A stretch of DNA of 64,000 nucleotides. Source: Neofusicoccum parvum (lineage: Eukaryota; Ascomycota; Dothideomycetes; Botryosphaeriales; Botryosphaeriaceae). Location: contig CP087217.1 of NCBI GenBank assembly GCA_020912385.1, positions 1,860,001 to 1,924,000 on the forward strand. Direction: 5' to 3'. A model generated the notes under the pieces. That model was not told the DNA's origin, searched no databases, and saw only the letters and a list, made by a program, of their open reading frames with translations. The translations under genes were made by a program, and so were the position numbers. This document shows, piece by piece, positions 23,501 through 34,142 of this stretch. The first letter of the stretch is position 1. Each line of letters opens with the position of its first letter.

Positions 23501-24184
23501 TGGAGAGCGGAGAGAGTGACGACCTCACCAAATTGAAAGTCGACATCCCTCCGCAGATTACCCTGCTGAAGCAAGAGCTGGAAAGCAAGAATGAGGAGCT
23601 TGCCAAACTGTGGGGGAAAGTGGACCCAAACTATCAACTCAATACTGCAGCAAAGATGGCGGGGTCTTCCGGCGCTCTTCCGATCCAGAGCAACGAGGGT
23701 TCTGTGCGCTCTTTGCAAGACCACTATGGCATGCCGCTTCTAAGGCCTGGGGTCCCATTAATCCGTCCTCCGTCGCCCATGGACTGGACCACACGGGCTT
23801 CTCGGGGCGCTATTCGGTTTCGAGAAGCTAAGAGAGTTTGCGGAAGGGATGGTCATGACGCGAGCGAGGATGGAGAAGACCCGGATAAACTCACAGGCAA
23901 TGAATCATTTGGAAGCACTTCGATGGACGAGGTAAGTTGTGGGCGGACTTTTGCTTCGTTCGCCTTGCTTCCGGAATGTCATGGCTGACCAGAACGAGAA
24001 GGAGAGCGATGACTGTCAACCTGAGCAGCAGATGCCCGAGCAAAGTGCGGGCCCGAAGGACGAGGATATGTTCGATCCGAGCCAGCAAACTTTGTCTTCG
24101 ATGATGAATTTGGGAAGGAACATGGACGGAATACCCATGGCTTCGAGGTCTTCTTCGAGGACTACGACTTCCTCTATTTACTGA
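20557..24184 (+). CDS. large coiled-coil protein of unknown function, up to 1188 aa
   Basis: Two exons, 20557-23931 and 23993-24184, joined GACGAG|GTAAGT..ACCAG|AACGAG in frame. Residues ~1-470 are disordered and rich in Ser, Pro, Arg, Glu and Gly. Residues ~474-712 form a long Lys/Glu/Gln coiled coil. Two CxxC pairs follow (C717/C720 in SPCVVCTDK and C809/C812 in LCTMCGHDE), which could bind zinc together. The C-terminal third is helical and ends in a Ser/Thr tail. The start is uncertain: the first ATG gives an N-terminus that is nearly all P/S/T/H low complexity, while ATG at 20836 (Met94) would give MGNDQSAQ, an N-myristoylation-like beginning. I do not recognise the family. No signal peptide or membrane helix is seen. 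Confidence 0.8.
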
Positions 24185-24684
24185 CCATTCCTTTTTTTCC
24201 GGCGGTTACTTAACGAAAAGGCGGCACTGCAGCTTCCATCCTTTCCATGCAGCCAAAAACAATCTGGTTTGCAGAAGAGGATAACAAAATTTTCCGGGGC
24301 GGACGGGGGGCTATACAAATTGACTAGGAGTCCTACATAGAGATTTGACAGAATTGCTCCAGAGAAACATGCAATGTGGTGTGAATTTTCCTCGGTGAGA
24401 TTTGCGCATTGCTTGATACCCCTCTGCATATGGATATGAGCTTCATTGTCACGCAGGATGGCTCATTATGCCAAACTTCTCTGGATGAATTGCACGATCA
24501 GACACGATGAAAGTTCACGCACGGAGAGTAATAACGACGTGTGCGGCTGGTGCTTATCGATAGGGCGCTGTTGCCGCGGCGACGGACAGCGCTAGGGCGG
24601 AAAAAGAAGCCTCACAACGCCGAGCCGTCTCCATCCCGCCCACCAACCTCCCACCCCCTCCTGAAGCAACCACAATCGCCCACC
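24185..24684. other. intergenic, 500 bp
   Basis: 3' UTR of the coiled-coil gene and promoter of the Haspin gene. The frame that enters the kinase gene is open from 24541, but the first ATG in a strong context (CACCATGGCC) is at 24685. Nothing else seen. Confidence 0.6.
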
Positions 24685-26921
24685 ATGGCCCGCATCAAGA
24701 CGACATACGGCAAGAAACCGAAGGCGAATCCCAGCTTTGCCGCCTCCACCGGTCTCTGGTCGAGCCCCACGTCCGAGTCGAAATCGAAATCCACATCCGC
24801 CGCCGTCGTTGATGAAATCACGAGCGCCATCGAGAGTCTGGACGTGCGAGAGAAGGAGAGGCCAGGGAAGACAGAAAGGAATAGAAAGGATAAGAAGGAC
24901 CGGGCGCTGCAGACCATTGACGGCAATGTCGCGTCGCCGGTCAGGCGGAGAGACAAGAAGGACAAGAACTCGAATGTCGAAGACAAGAAGCTGGCCGAAG
25001 ACGATGGAGGGAAAAAGGCGGTTGCGCCAAAGACTCCTCAAAGAGTGAAGGCGCTGCTACCAAACCGGCCGGCGGAAGAAGCAGAGCAAACACCGCAAAG
25101 CGAGCGCCGGCGACGGGGCAAGCGCGCCATCCCCTCCATCAGCCTCGACGACGACGACGACGACGACGACGCCGCCGCATACGAACCAGCAGAAGCCTCT
25201 GAACCCACATCCACCGCGCACCCGCGAAGACCCCGAGCGATGTCCAGCCCAGCGCCCGCCCTCGACCTCCCCAAGCCATCCTCCCCGCAGCGCCGCAGCA
25301 AATCGCCCTCCGTCCACGCCACCCCCAAGCGCACCCCCGACCCGCTCGTCGCCTACACCAAGCCCCTCCTCCGCCTCTGCGCCGACCGCGCCGGCCGCAA
25401 AGCACCCACGCCGTTCGCGCTCTGGTCGGCGTCACTCGAGCCGTACTTCGGCGTGGCCAAGATCGCCGAGGCGTCGTACGGCGAGGTGTACCGGCTGTCG
25501 CTCAAGCGGGCGCACGCCGGGCTAAGCGCGTCGGACGAGTCGGTGCTCAAGATGATCGCGCTCAAGCCGCCCGAGGCGTCGCGGCCGAAGAGGAAAGGCA
25601 AGATGACCAAAGCGCAGCGCGCGCGAGAGGAGAAGATCGACGGCATGAGCAGCGTCGCCGGCGTCGCCGGCGAGATCGCGCTGCTGCAGCGCATGGCCCA
25701 CGTGCCCGGCTTCACGAACTTCAGGGACGTGCGCATTCTGCGTGGAGCGCCGTCGCCGGCGTTCGCGGCTGCGTGGGCGGCGTGGAATGATGGGAGGGAG
25801 GGGGATAGGAGGAGCATCTTCCCCGATCCGCGCCGGAAGGGGAGCTATGATGACGATCAGCTGTGGGCTGTCGTCGAGATGCAGGACGCCGGGACGGATC
25901 TGGAGAATCTGAGGATGGGGGATGTGGGCGGCGTGTTCGGCGTCTGGGACATCTTTTGGAGCGTAACGCTGGCGCTGGGTAAGGGGGAGGAGGAGGCGAG
26001 GTTCGAGGTGAGCACGCCGTTGTTTTTGACGTCGACGAGGGTAATATGTACTGACGACCAGCCTTCCAGCACCGCGACCTCCACATGGGCAACATCTGCA
26101 TCCGTCCCGCCAACGCAAACCACCCCATCTCCGAACCTGCCTCCGTCACCGACGTCGCCCGCAACCTCGGCTTCACCGGCCTCGAGAGCACCATCATCGA
26201 CTACACGTTGTCGCGCGCGCAGATGACCCATCCCGCCGCGCGCCCCGACCCGGAAGAGGACGAGATCGCGTTTTTGGACCTAGAGCTGGACCCAGCCGTC
26301 TTCGAGGGCGACGCTGACGAGGAGTACCAGTACGAGATCTATCGCTACATGCGGGGGGTCATGTTCCTGGACGACCCGTTCGCGGACGTGGATGCGCGCT
26401 GGGACGAGGTGGAGGAGGTTGGAAGGACGTGGATGGGGTTCCATCCGCAGACGAATCTTGTGTGGTTGCATTTCATCCTGCATGAGATGATGAAGCAGGT
26501 CGCGTCGTCGTCGGTAGCCGAGAAGAAAGCGAGTAAGAAGACGAAGAACGGCAAGAAGACGAAGGCCGCCAGCAGCGGGACGAAGGGAGGAAAGGCTGGC
26601 AGGAGGAAAGTCGTGCTCGACTCGGAAGACGAAGACGCCGTCGACGCAGACGCGGATGCGGAGCAAGCGGCCCTCGAGAAGCTCGTCGCGGATAAGCGAA
26701 AGAAGCTGGAAAAGATATTGAAGAAGGTCCAGAAGCTGCTCGACCCGGAGCGTTTCGGTAAGGGCGGCCTGCACTCCGTCAAGGATTTGGTGGCGTTGGC
26801 GCTTGAAGAGGCGTGGTTGGATGAGGAGGATGTGATCGCGGTATCGCAGGACGAGGAAGGAAGTCTGTTGGAGCTGGTGAGGGGGTTGGAAGTTTCGGAT
26901 GGCAGGGGGAGTGAACGGTGA
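24685..26921 (+). CDS. hrk1: Haspin-type histone H3 Thr3 kinase, 724 aa
   Basis: Nuclear mitotic kinase that phosphorylates histone H3 Thr3 to recruit the chromosomal passenger complex. Exons 24685-26007 and 26070-26921 join exactly at GAG|CAC, creating FEHRDLHMGNICIRP. N-terminus to ~250 is basic and disordered with an eight-Asp run (SLDDDDDDDD) and several SP/TP sites. The kinase domain starts ~255 (FALWSASLEPYFGVAKIAEASYGEVYRLSLK). HRD is at 442-444, and the magnesium motif is DYT (Asp485, IIDYTLSRA) instead of DFG, the haspin hallmark. After EIYRYMRG and DDPFADVDARWDEVEEVGRTW there is a long Lys-rich insert (~590-650, AEKKASKKTKNGKKTK) before the final helices. The insert is larger than I expect for this family. 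Called with high confidence from HRDLH plus DYT. Confidence 0.92.
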
Positions 26922-27446
26922 AGAGGATTGATTGGGTGGGTAAGGACGATTTAACGGCCTTGCTGTTTTTATTTTTGTTCGTTCTATTTGGACGAATGGA
27001 TATATGGGCGAGCTGCATTGCGTGGCGTTTTGATTGGCGCATTGGGGGGATTCCGATCGGCATACATGGACTGGGAGTTGAGGTAATGAGAAGACCTTCA
27101 CACGTGCAAATTCAATGAATATGGGCGTGGCTATTTTGGGTTAACAACGCGCGTAGAGTGACGCAATATGTGCGCTACGTTACGGCGGCGGAAACTATGC
27201 TGGTGTAATAGTTTAATTCGTCCACCTACTTACTACCTGTCCGCAATCCACAAGGCAATAAGAAAATCAAGCAAGTTCATGAATATATAATATGAGGCCT
27301 GATTCTGGTGCTATCAAAGATGTGTCGAGTGCACATTTCTCATCATTAAGCGTCGTAACTACAAGGCCGCTCAACATACTGGCAGGAAATCTTTACAGTT
27401 GAAAAAGTGACGGATCTTTCCAATGTCCTTCTGAGATCTCTCCTGT
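26922..27446. other. convergent intergenic, 525 bp
   Basis: Lies between the Haspin gene (+) and the peroxisomal CoA ligase (-), so it holds two facing 3' ends. AT-rich, with poly-T/A stretches (TTTTTATTTTTG at ~26965). No gene or repeat seen. Confidence 0.6.
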
Positions 27447-29391
27447 CTACAGCTTCGCGCCCTCTGCTCTCCTCTTCTCCCTCTCCTTGTCCCGCAACAA
27501 CCGCCTGAGGATTTTCCCGCTCGGGCTCTTGGGGATGACATCGATAAACTCGACGCCGCCCTTCAACCACTTATGCTTCGACTTGTGCTCCTCGACGTGC
27601 TTCGCGATGGCGCGCTTGACCATATGGTCGCTCTCCTCCAGACCGACGTTGGGCGACTTGACAACGAAAGCCTTGGGCACCTCGCCGGCGCGGTCGTCGG
27701 GCACGGGGATGACGGCGCAGTCGTTGACGTAGGGGTGCGCCAGCAGATGCGCCTCGAGCTCGGCTGGCGCCACCTGCAAGCCCTTGACCTTGATGAGCTC
27801 CTTGATGCGGTCGACGATGAAGACGTGCTCGTAGCCCTGGGGGGACTTCTTGATCACGGCCTCGTCGCCGGTGCGCATCCAGCCGTCCTGGAAGGTCTCC
27901 TTGGTCGCGTCGGGCTTGTTGTGGTAGCCGAGGGTGACGGCGGGCGAGCGCACGAGCAGCTCACCCGGCTGGTCGTAGCCGGTGATCTCGATGCCCTCGA
28001 GCGTGACCAGCTTGACCTCGATGCCCGGCAGCAGCGAGCCGGACGACCCGAACCACACGTCGTGGTCGATGGTCGAGCACACGACCGTGCTGGTCTCGGT
28101 CAGCCCGTACCCCTGCCGGATGCACCACGATGGCCACAGCGTTGCCAGCTCGTTCGCCGTCTCCTCGCCCAGCGGCGCCGCGCCGGTGAAGATGGCGTCG
28201 ACGCTGCTGAGGTCGTACTGGTCGCAGATGTTCTTCTGCTTGGTCATCATGATGATGATGGGCGGCACCAGGTACAGGCAGTTGATCTTGAAGCGCTGGA
28301 TCGCCTCCAGGTACGGCTTGAACTCGAACTTGGGCAGGGTGATGACGCGGTCGCCGCGGTACACGCTGGCGTGGCAGATGACGACCAGGCAGTAGATGTG
28401 GCTCATGGGAAGCAGCCCCAGAGCCGTCTCGGTGTGGTCGCTCTGCGTAGCCGGCGGGATCTTCTTGTCGCGGCAGATCTTGTCGAACGTCTTGATCTGC
28501 AGTGTGTTGGCGATGACGTTGCGGTGCGAGATCATCACGCCCTTGGGCAGCCCGGATGTGCCGCTCGAGTAGCATAGGAACGCCGTGCGCCGTGCGCCCT
28601 CGCCCTCCGACCAGTTCAGCTTCTCTAGCGCAGGCGAATTCGAGCCCTCGGCGATCAGCTGGTCGACCGTCTTGAATTCGGCCGGCGCGGACTTGCCGCC
28701 CGTCAGCTCCTTGGGCACGTCGAGAATGTAGATGCGGTTTCTCGGGATGCCGGCCTTTTGGGAGGCCTCGAGGGCGGTGTCAAGGAGGGGCAGGCAGGTG
28801 AACAGGCATGTTGCGCCCGAGTCCTTGAGCTGGTACTCGATCTCCGGCGCCGAGTAGGCGGCGTTTGCAGGCGTCTGAATGCCGCCGAGACGGTGGGTCG
28901 CCCATGCCAGCGTTAGGGTGTCAATCTGGAGTGCGTCAGCGCCAATTGCGTGGGTTGAGGTTTAGAGTACGAGGTCGGTTCGCGCAGTGTTGCAACACAT
29001 GCGCTGAAGCATGCGCTCGGATGGGGTTGACACTCCTTTCACTGCCCATTCGCGGACGGGCGAATGCTTCAATTGCGCATGTGTGAAGCGACTACGCAGC
29101 ATGGAGACGCACCGTGTTGACGCTGAAGACGCCAATGACCTTGTCCCACTCGGTGCCCTTGTTTGGCTGCCATCCGAGCTCTTTCGCAAGGCCGCGCGCG
29201 AGGGCTTCCACACGGTCCTTGACGTCCAATGCGGAGTATTCCTTGCCGGTAACGCCGCACGTAAAGGGCGGGTGCGAGTAGCCCAGCGGATGGCGACCGT
29301 AGTTCTCGTCGAAGAGGAAGTCGTAGACAGAGACCGAGTCCGGGGGGTCAAAGGGCAGCTGCGGAACCCATGACGGCGGATGGAACACCAT
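27447..29391 (-). CDS. peroxisomal 4-coumarate-CoA ligase-like acyl-CoA synthetase, 585 aa
   Basis: AMP-forming ligase that makes CoA esters of aryl- or fatty acids. Exons 29391-29113 and 28925-27447 (1758 nt). The join FSVNT|IDTLTLAWATHRLGG restores a conserved stretch. Motifs: YSSGTSGLPKGVMISHRN (P-loop), YGLTETSTVV, GWMRTGDEAV, VDRIKELIKVKGLQVAP, and PKSPSGKILRR with catalytic Lys. The protein ends AKL, a type 1 peroxisomal targeting signal, so import into peroxisomes is expected. There it may feed beta-oxidation or side-chain activation of secondary metabolites. The intron is 187 bp, about three times the local norm, because it holds a MITE-like copy (28973-29091). The substrate pocket cannot be read by eye. 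Confidence 0.92.
28973..29091. repeat. MITE-like element, copy A (truncated), inside an intron
   Basis: Starts GGTCGGTTCGCGCAG..TTGCAACAC, nearly identical to the left end of the copy at 44114. It contains GGACGGGCGAATGCTTCAATT and CATGTGTGAAGCG, matching the right half of that copy. The far right inverted end is missing. It lies wholly within the intron 28926-29112 of the peroxisomal CoA ligase; the intron's own splice signals remain intact. Confidence 0.7.
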
Positions 29392-30345
29392 GGCGGAGGT
29401 CGCAAGGAAATCTAGAAGGCAACGACGGAAGGGACTAGGGTATTTTTTGGCGGCAGGCCGAGAGGACAGGAAATTAGGCGTGGGAGCTGGTTGGAGGGGA
29501 GAGGAAGGAACTGGTCAGATGCCGGGTTGGGAGAATGAAGAAACCGGGGCCGTGGTTAGCAACGCGCCGAGAGTGTGGGGAAAGCTGCAAGTAGGGCATC
29601 CGCTACGCTGCAATTAGACAGGCCGAGGCTTGTTGACCTCGGTTACTACTCATGCGATGACGTCCGGCGCCAGGGATCGGCCTGGTCGCGAACGTCGGAC
29701 TTCACCTCAACTCGTCCGTGCCATCGTCCAGCTCCGCCGCGCCCCGCCAGCGCCGTTGACAGGCTTATTGCACCGCTGCCCGAACACGCTCAAGCCTCGT
29801 CGAATCTGCGGATCGCTCCGCTGCGTTGAGCGCTCCGGCCCGCACGCTGCTACCTGGCCTCCGAGAAGCCGCGCCATGGACTGAAAGATTTCATCGACAC
29901 TGGTGCTCAATGAACCATTCTTGTCCAGCACTGCACTCGCGCACTTTGCCTTGAGCCCCAGGTCTTTGCTTGGCGGAGGTATGCTGCACCTTCCTCACGC
30001 GACCTCACTTGCTTGCCATTGTCATCTGCTTTCACTGTGCACGCGACGGTTACAATAGCAATTGACCCGTGTCACTCCTGCAATCCAAATATTTAAGTTT
30101 CATTCCAGAGCGTCCTGCTTCACCGTCTCAGCCACCCTCTGTCGTGCCAAATCTTGTGCGCTCACCAGCTTCTTCTATAACGAGGCACTGCCCTTCACAA
30201 GGCTGTGAAGCCTTCATTCCACACCCTCTCATGTATATGCCTCTTCCAGCCCAGCAGTCGATTGCTCTCAATGCCTCGTTCCCTCCTCTTCCCAACGATT
30301 CCAATTCGGTTCTAATGATTGGACAGACACGACTTTCCTGCTACC
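29392..30345. promoter_or_regulatory. divergent promoter, CoA ligase / AlkB-like gene
   Basis: 954 bp between two start codons pointing away from each other. No TATA box close to either ATG and no repeat. Short frames on both strands are unsupported. Confidence 0.55.
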
Positions 30346-33258
30346 ATGTCCTCCAGAGAACTGTCCGGCCTTGTGCCCCCCGATGGATGGAGGCATGCTG
30401 GGGTGACGGAAGAGGAAGGCCAGCTGTTCAATCCTTCTGGTCGTGGAAGACGCCGTTCAGCACAGCAGAAGACGGCGGTATACGCACAGCTGAACGATAG
30501 CCCGCCTCCATTTTCTCAGCCGTCACCTTCATCCCACTTGTCACATTCAGTACAAAGCTCGGCTGCGCAAACACCTCCGTCCTTGCCGTCAACAGCAAGA
30601 ACCAGCTTTTCCGCCTACGACAGTGGCAGTGAGCTGTCCTCTGTTCCAAGTGACCTCAGTGATGGGGAACCTAGCTCTGAGCGCGCCCCTAAACGAAGGA
30701 AGATAGAGGTCACCCCACCACCTCCTCGATCCCCTCGGGCTCTCAGGCAGGTGAAGAGGACCTCACTTGCTGGAGCCACGGATCCGGACCAGAAACCCTT
30801 GCAGAGCTCCTTGATCGTCGTTCTGAAGCTGAACAGCGATAAGCTCAAGGAAATCGGCTCACACTCATTGCAACATGGTGTTCAGGAGTCGTCGCCGCGA
30901 GCGGCAAACAAAGTGCAAGATCCTCAGAAGCTGATCTCTTTAGAGAACAGCAATACTCAAACTGAAGCCGATAGCCCTTCCTTTCATCAATTGCTCAGCA
31001 CACCTACTCAACTCGGTGTTCCAGGAAGCTCAGCGTCACGCTTCGAGGCTGGACCACAAACAGCGCCATTAACACCCCCATCGACGAACAGGCAACGGAA
31101 ATGTGGAAGAAGAAAGAAATCCGACATTTCTACAAGCCCAACCAAATTGTCTGCTCTTGAGGACGCCGCGGTGCTCTCAACCCCCGAACATGCACTCCAG
31201 GTGTTACGACAATCCCCGGATCCCATATCTCCCGAACTCCAGCCTCTGGTCGAAGTCTCGAAAGGATTGATGAACCTGAGTAGCCGCCCAATCAAGGACA
31301 AGCCAAACCCAATCGGGACTCCAGAGGTGTGGGCTGACGGCCGCCAAGCTCTCTGTGAGGCATTGCCCTACTACCGCGCATACCAGAGCGCGGGATACTG
31401 CACTGGCGGCTTTGCCTACTCGTTCATGTTTGATCAGGAGGGAAGCCCCAGAGACTACATGGATTCAGAGGTAGTTATTGCTCGCGCAGGAGGCGGGCTG
31501 TCAAAAGACAAGGACACCGGAAAGATGGCACGTCAGGCAGACCAGACGGAGAGTAGCCAAGTCAGGAGCGTCAGGAATAGCATGGACCAGTTCAACCCGG
31601 TGGCCATACTCAGCGGCAAGCGGAACCTCCAGTGTCCCACTAAGATGCCCCATGTGTACAACGTCCTGGATTGGTTCAAGCCTACGCACATCTGGTTCGA
31701 GAAAGTCAACGGAATGGCCAACATCCGGTACCGATTCGAGAAGCTACGCAAGGAGAAGCAGAGCTGGTGGGCTCCCTCGGATGGCTCAGAGCCGACAAGC
31801 GTTGGAAATGAGCCACCGCCTGAGATCCGCAGCTGCGCGCAATGCTTGCAGCCTAGTCAGCAGGTGTACCTGCAGGGATGGATGTGTCTGCAGCCAGAAT
31901 GCTCTTGTTTTTGGAAGTTGGACTCTGGAGACGAACCTCAGGAAGCTGGTTTGTTGTACGACCCGCGATTCCTGAAGCAATACACTCCATGGCCACATTC
32001 AAGCGAGCCACAGCCCCTGCGACCGGATTACCTGACACTGGGTCCAACACCGATGATTGGAGAGGACGTGGCTTGGGCCGCAGCCAAGGGCTTGGTTTGC
32101 CCTCAATGTGGTCGCTGCAACTCGAGAGAGACTTGGGAGGCCTGGCAGTGCGGTAACCCCGATTGTGGATTCACGCACAGTTTACCTCACGCCAACGTCC
32201 CTGCTCACGCTCTTCATGATCCCTACAATCCTCTTACTTCTGGATACGCAATTTCAAAGGACTGGTTCTCTCCTATGCTTCCCCTGCGTGTAGAGTTTGC
32301 GCACAACTACCGGATCAACTACTTCACAATTCCGGGAGTGGATGGGTTCATTGCCCACTTCATCGCAAACAAGACCGTCAATGAGGAAGCTGGCGGTCCT
32401 GATGATATGTGGACAGAGCTTCAAACTGCCGACGTTGGGCTACGCCGCCGGCCGCTTGGATGCAGTACTCTCCAAGGTCCCATGCTTACACAACATTTTG
32501 CCGTCAATTATGGTATGCCATACAAATTCATCGCCGCAACTGAGAGTCGGTCATTCAGCAGCGCCTGCCGGGCCGTCAACGACACACGTTCACGGCTGAA
32601 CTGGGCTGCGCGTCATTGCGTTGGACAAGAAATCCATACACCAGAGGCTGAATTCAACGAGCTTCTTGCTCTTGGGTACTTTGAACGCCAGAAGATCGAC
32701 TACCATGACGACGGCGAGTTTGGTCTTGGTCCTACCATCGCAACCCTCTCGATTGGAGCCCCTGCCTCAATGAGGATACGGCTGAAGGCGAAGCACAACC
32801 ACGGGGTCTCAAAGTCGAGTACATACGTCAACAGGCCGCCTGTCCCTGGATGTCTGAAGTATGAAGAGCGTAAGGCGGCGCATGAGCAGCTTGAAGCGCT
32901 CAAGCAAGAAGACGAGGAGGCGTACAAGGCGCGGCTGAAGTCCCTTCCGAGTGAACTCGGGCTGCAGTCGAAGGGACACTCCAAGGACGTCCTGAACATG
33001 CACCTAGGTCACGGGGATATTGTAATTATGCACGGTGCGAAGATTCAGGAGTATTACGAGGTCAGTCTTCCAGCTCCTAATACGAGGAAAAGAAATCGCA
33101 GCTGATATGGATTGTAGCATGCTGTCGACCCGATCGGCAAACTTCGCTTTGCCTTGACATGTAGGTACATTGATGCGGATTCACTCAAGCCTGAGGATAA
33201 GCCTACGTACGAGGTGGAGCCAGACACCGGCAACTATGACGGCACAAGGCTTCCCTGA
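30346..33258 (+). CDS. AlkB-like 2-oxoglutarate/Fe(II) dioxygenase with zinc-binding region, 951 aa
   Basis: Predicted Fe(II)/2-oxoglutarate oxygenase of the AlkB superfamily, which removes alkyl groups from nucleic acids or proteins. Exons 30346-33060 and 33118-33258 join as EYYE|HAVDP. Residues 1-~330 are disordered and Ser/Pro-rich with a nuclear-type basic patch (APKRRKIE). Two Cys4-like clusters follow: CAQC at 497 with CLQPECSC, and CPQCGRC at 585 with CGNPDCGFTH. The oxygenase core has the iron ligands H787/D789 in DYHDDGEFGLGP and H906, and R915-x-A-x-T-x-R921, matching the AlkB RxNxTxR signature with Ala for Asn. ATG at 30346 is chosen (TACCATGTCC); an earlier TTG in frame is not a start. 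Substrate unknown. Exon 2 carries an iron ligand and both 2OG arginines, so the intron must be removed for activity. Confidence 0.87.
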
Positions 33259-34142
33259 TCATGTCTATAATTTGTTGTGGACTTCTTAATTACTTCGAGT
33301 ACGGTTTGGGCATTACTAGGGTATCGGTGTACTGTTTTATCCTGTCAGCCTTTATTCGGCCTGCAGATATGAGCATGGAGGGATTACTTCATATGCGTGG
33401 GTTTGGTATTGATAGTCAACTTGCTTCTTTATAATATCAGTACGTTTGTATTGAGAAAATGTCAGACTGTTGGGCTTCACGTGGATCTAGAGTTGAACTA
33501 TACCAATTGCTGTTGCGCATTTTCCATGAACTCTTCTATTTTCACTTACATTTAAACGAACCTCAAATTGAATGGTAGGGTCACATTAGGTCGCAAAAGA
33601 AACCTCGCGCATGGGCAATTGAAGCATTCGTCTGGGATGCAGATATACTTTAATCTCATTACTAAAGCTCTCCGGATGAATGCATCAACTACAAATACAG
33701 GTAAAATGCTTACTTGAAGTGTCCTGTCCGCTAGGGCAAATCTCCATAGTGCCATTTCTCTTGTGACCTACTGTAGGGCGACTGCAATTGACCGGTGACG
33801 TCATAGTGGTTCACACCTATTCGTTCTCACCGCAGTGAAGAATTCAGCAACATTGGTCATGGATCCAATCGAATCGTAAGTCAGACGCCATTAGCTCAGG
33901 ACTCTCCTAAGACCAAAAGAGAAAAAAAAATTATAACTGCCTTGCATAACGAAGTGCTCACATTCCTAAACAAGCGATAGTGCCCCACGGCTACCTTCGG
34001 CTCAAGCCTCCACGCACCCTTGCGGGGGATCAGCCGGGGAAGCTCGGTACAACGAAACACAACCCACAGCTATCCCTCCCTCTCTGACCGCAATCCTGCC
34101 AGGAACACACAGACAACACCTCCACCTCGTCCTCCTCGCACA
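33259..34142. other. intergenic with a MITE-like copy
   Basis: 884 bp between two plus-strand genes: 3' UTR of the AlkB-like gene, an AT-rich middle with the repeat at 33589-33725, and the promoter of the isovaleryl-CoA dehydrogenase. No gene seen. Confidence 0.6.
33589..33725. repeat. MITE-like element, copy D
   Basis: Aligns with the element at 44401-44550. Shared blocks are TTGAAGCATTCGTCTGGG, TACTTTAATCTCATTACT, CCGGATGAATGCATCAACT and TGCTTACTTGAAGT, each with one to four differences, mostly transitions. The blocks TTGAAGCATTCGTC and GATGAATGCATCAAC are roughly inverted copies, so the element can fold back on itself. Confidence 0.6.
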
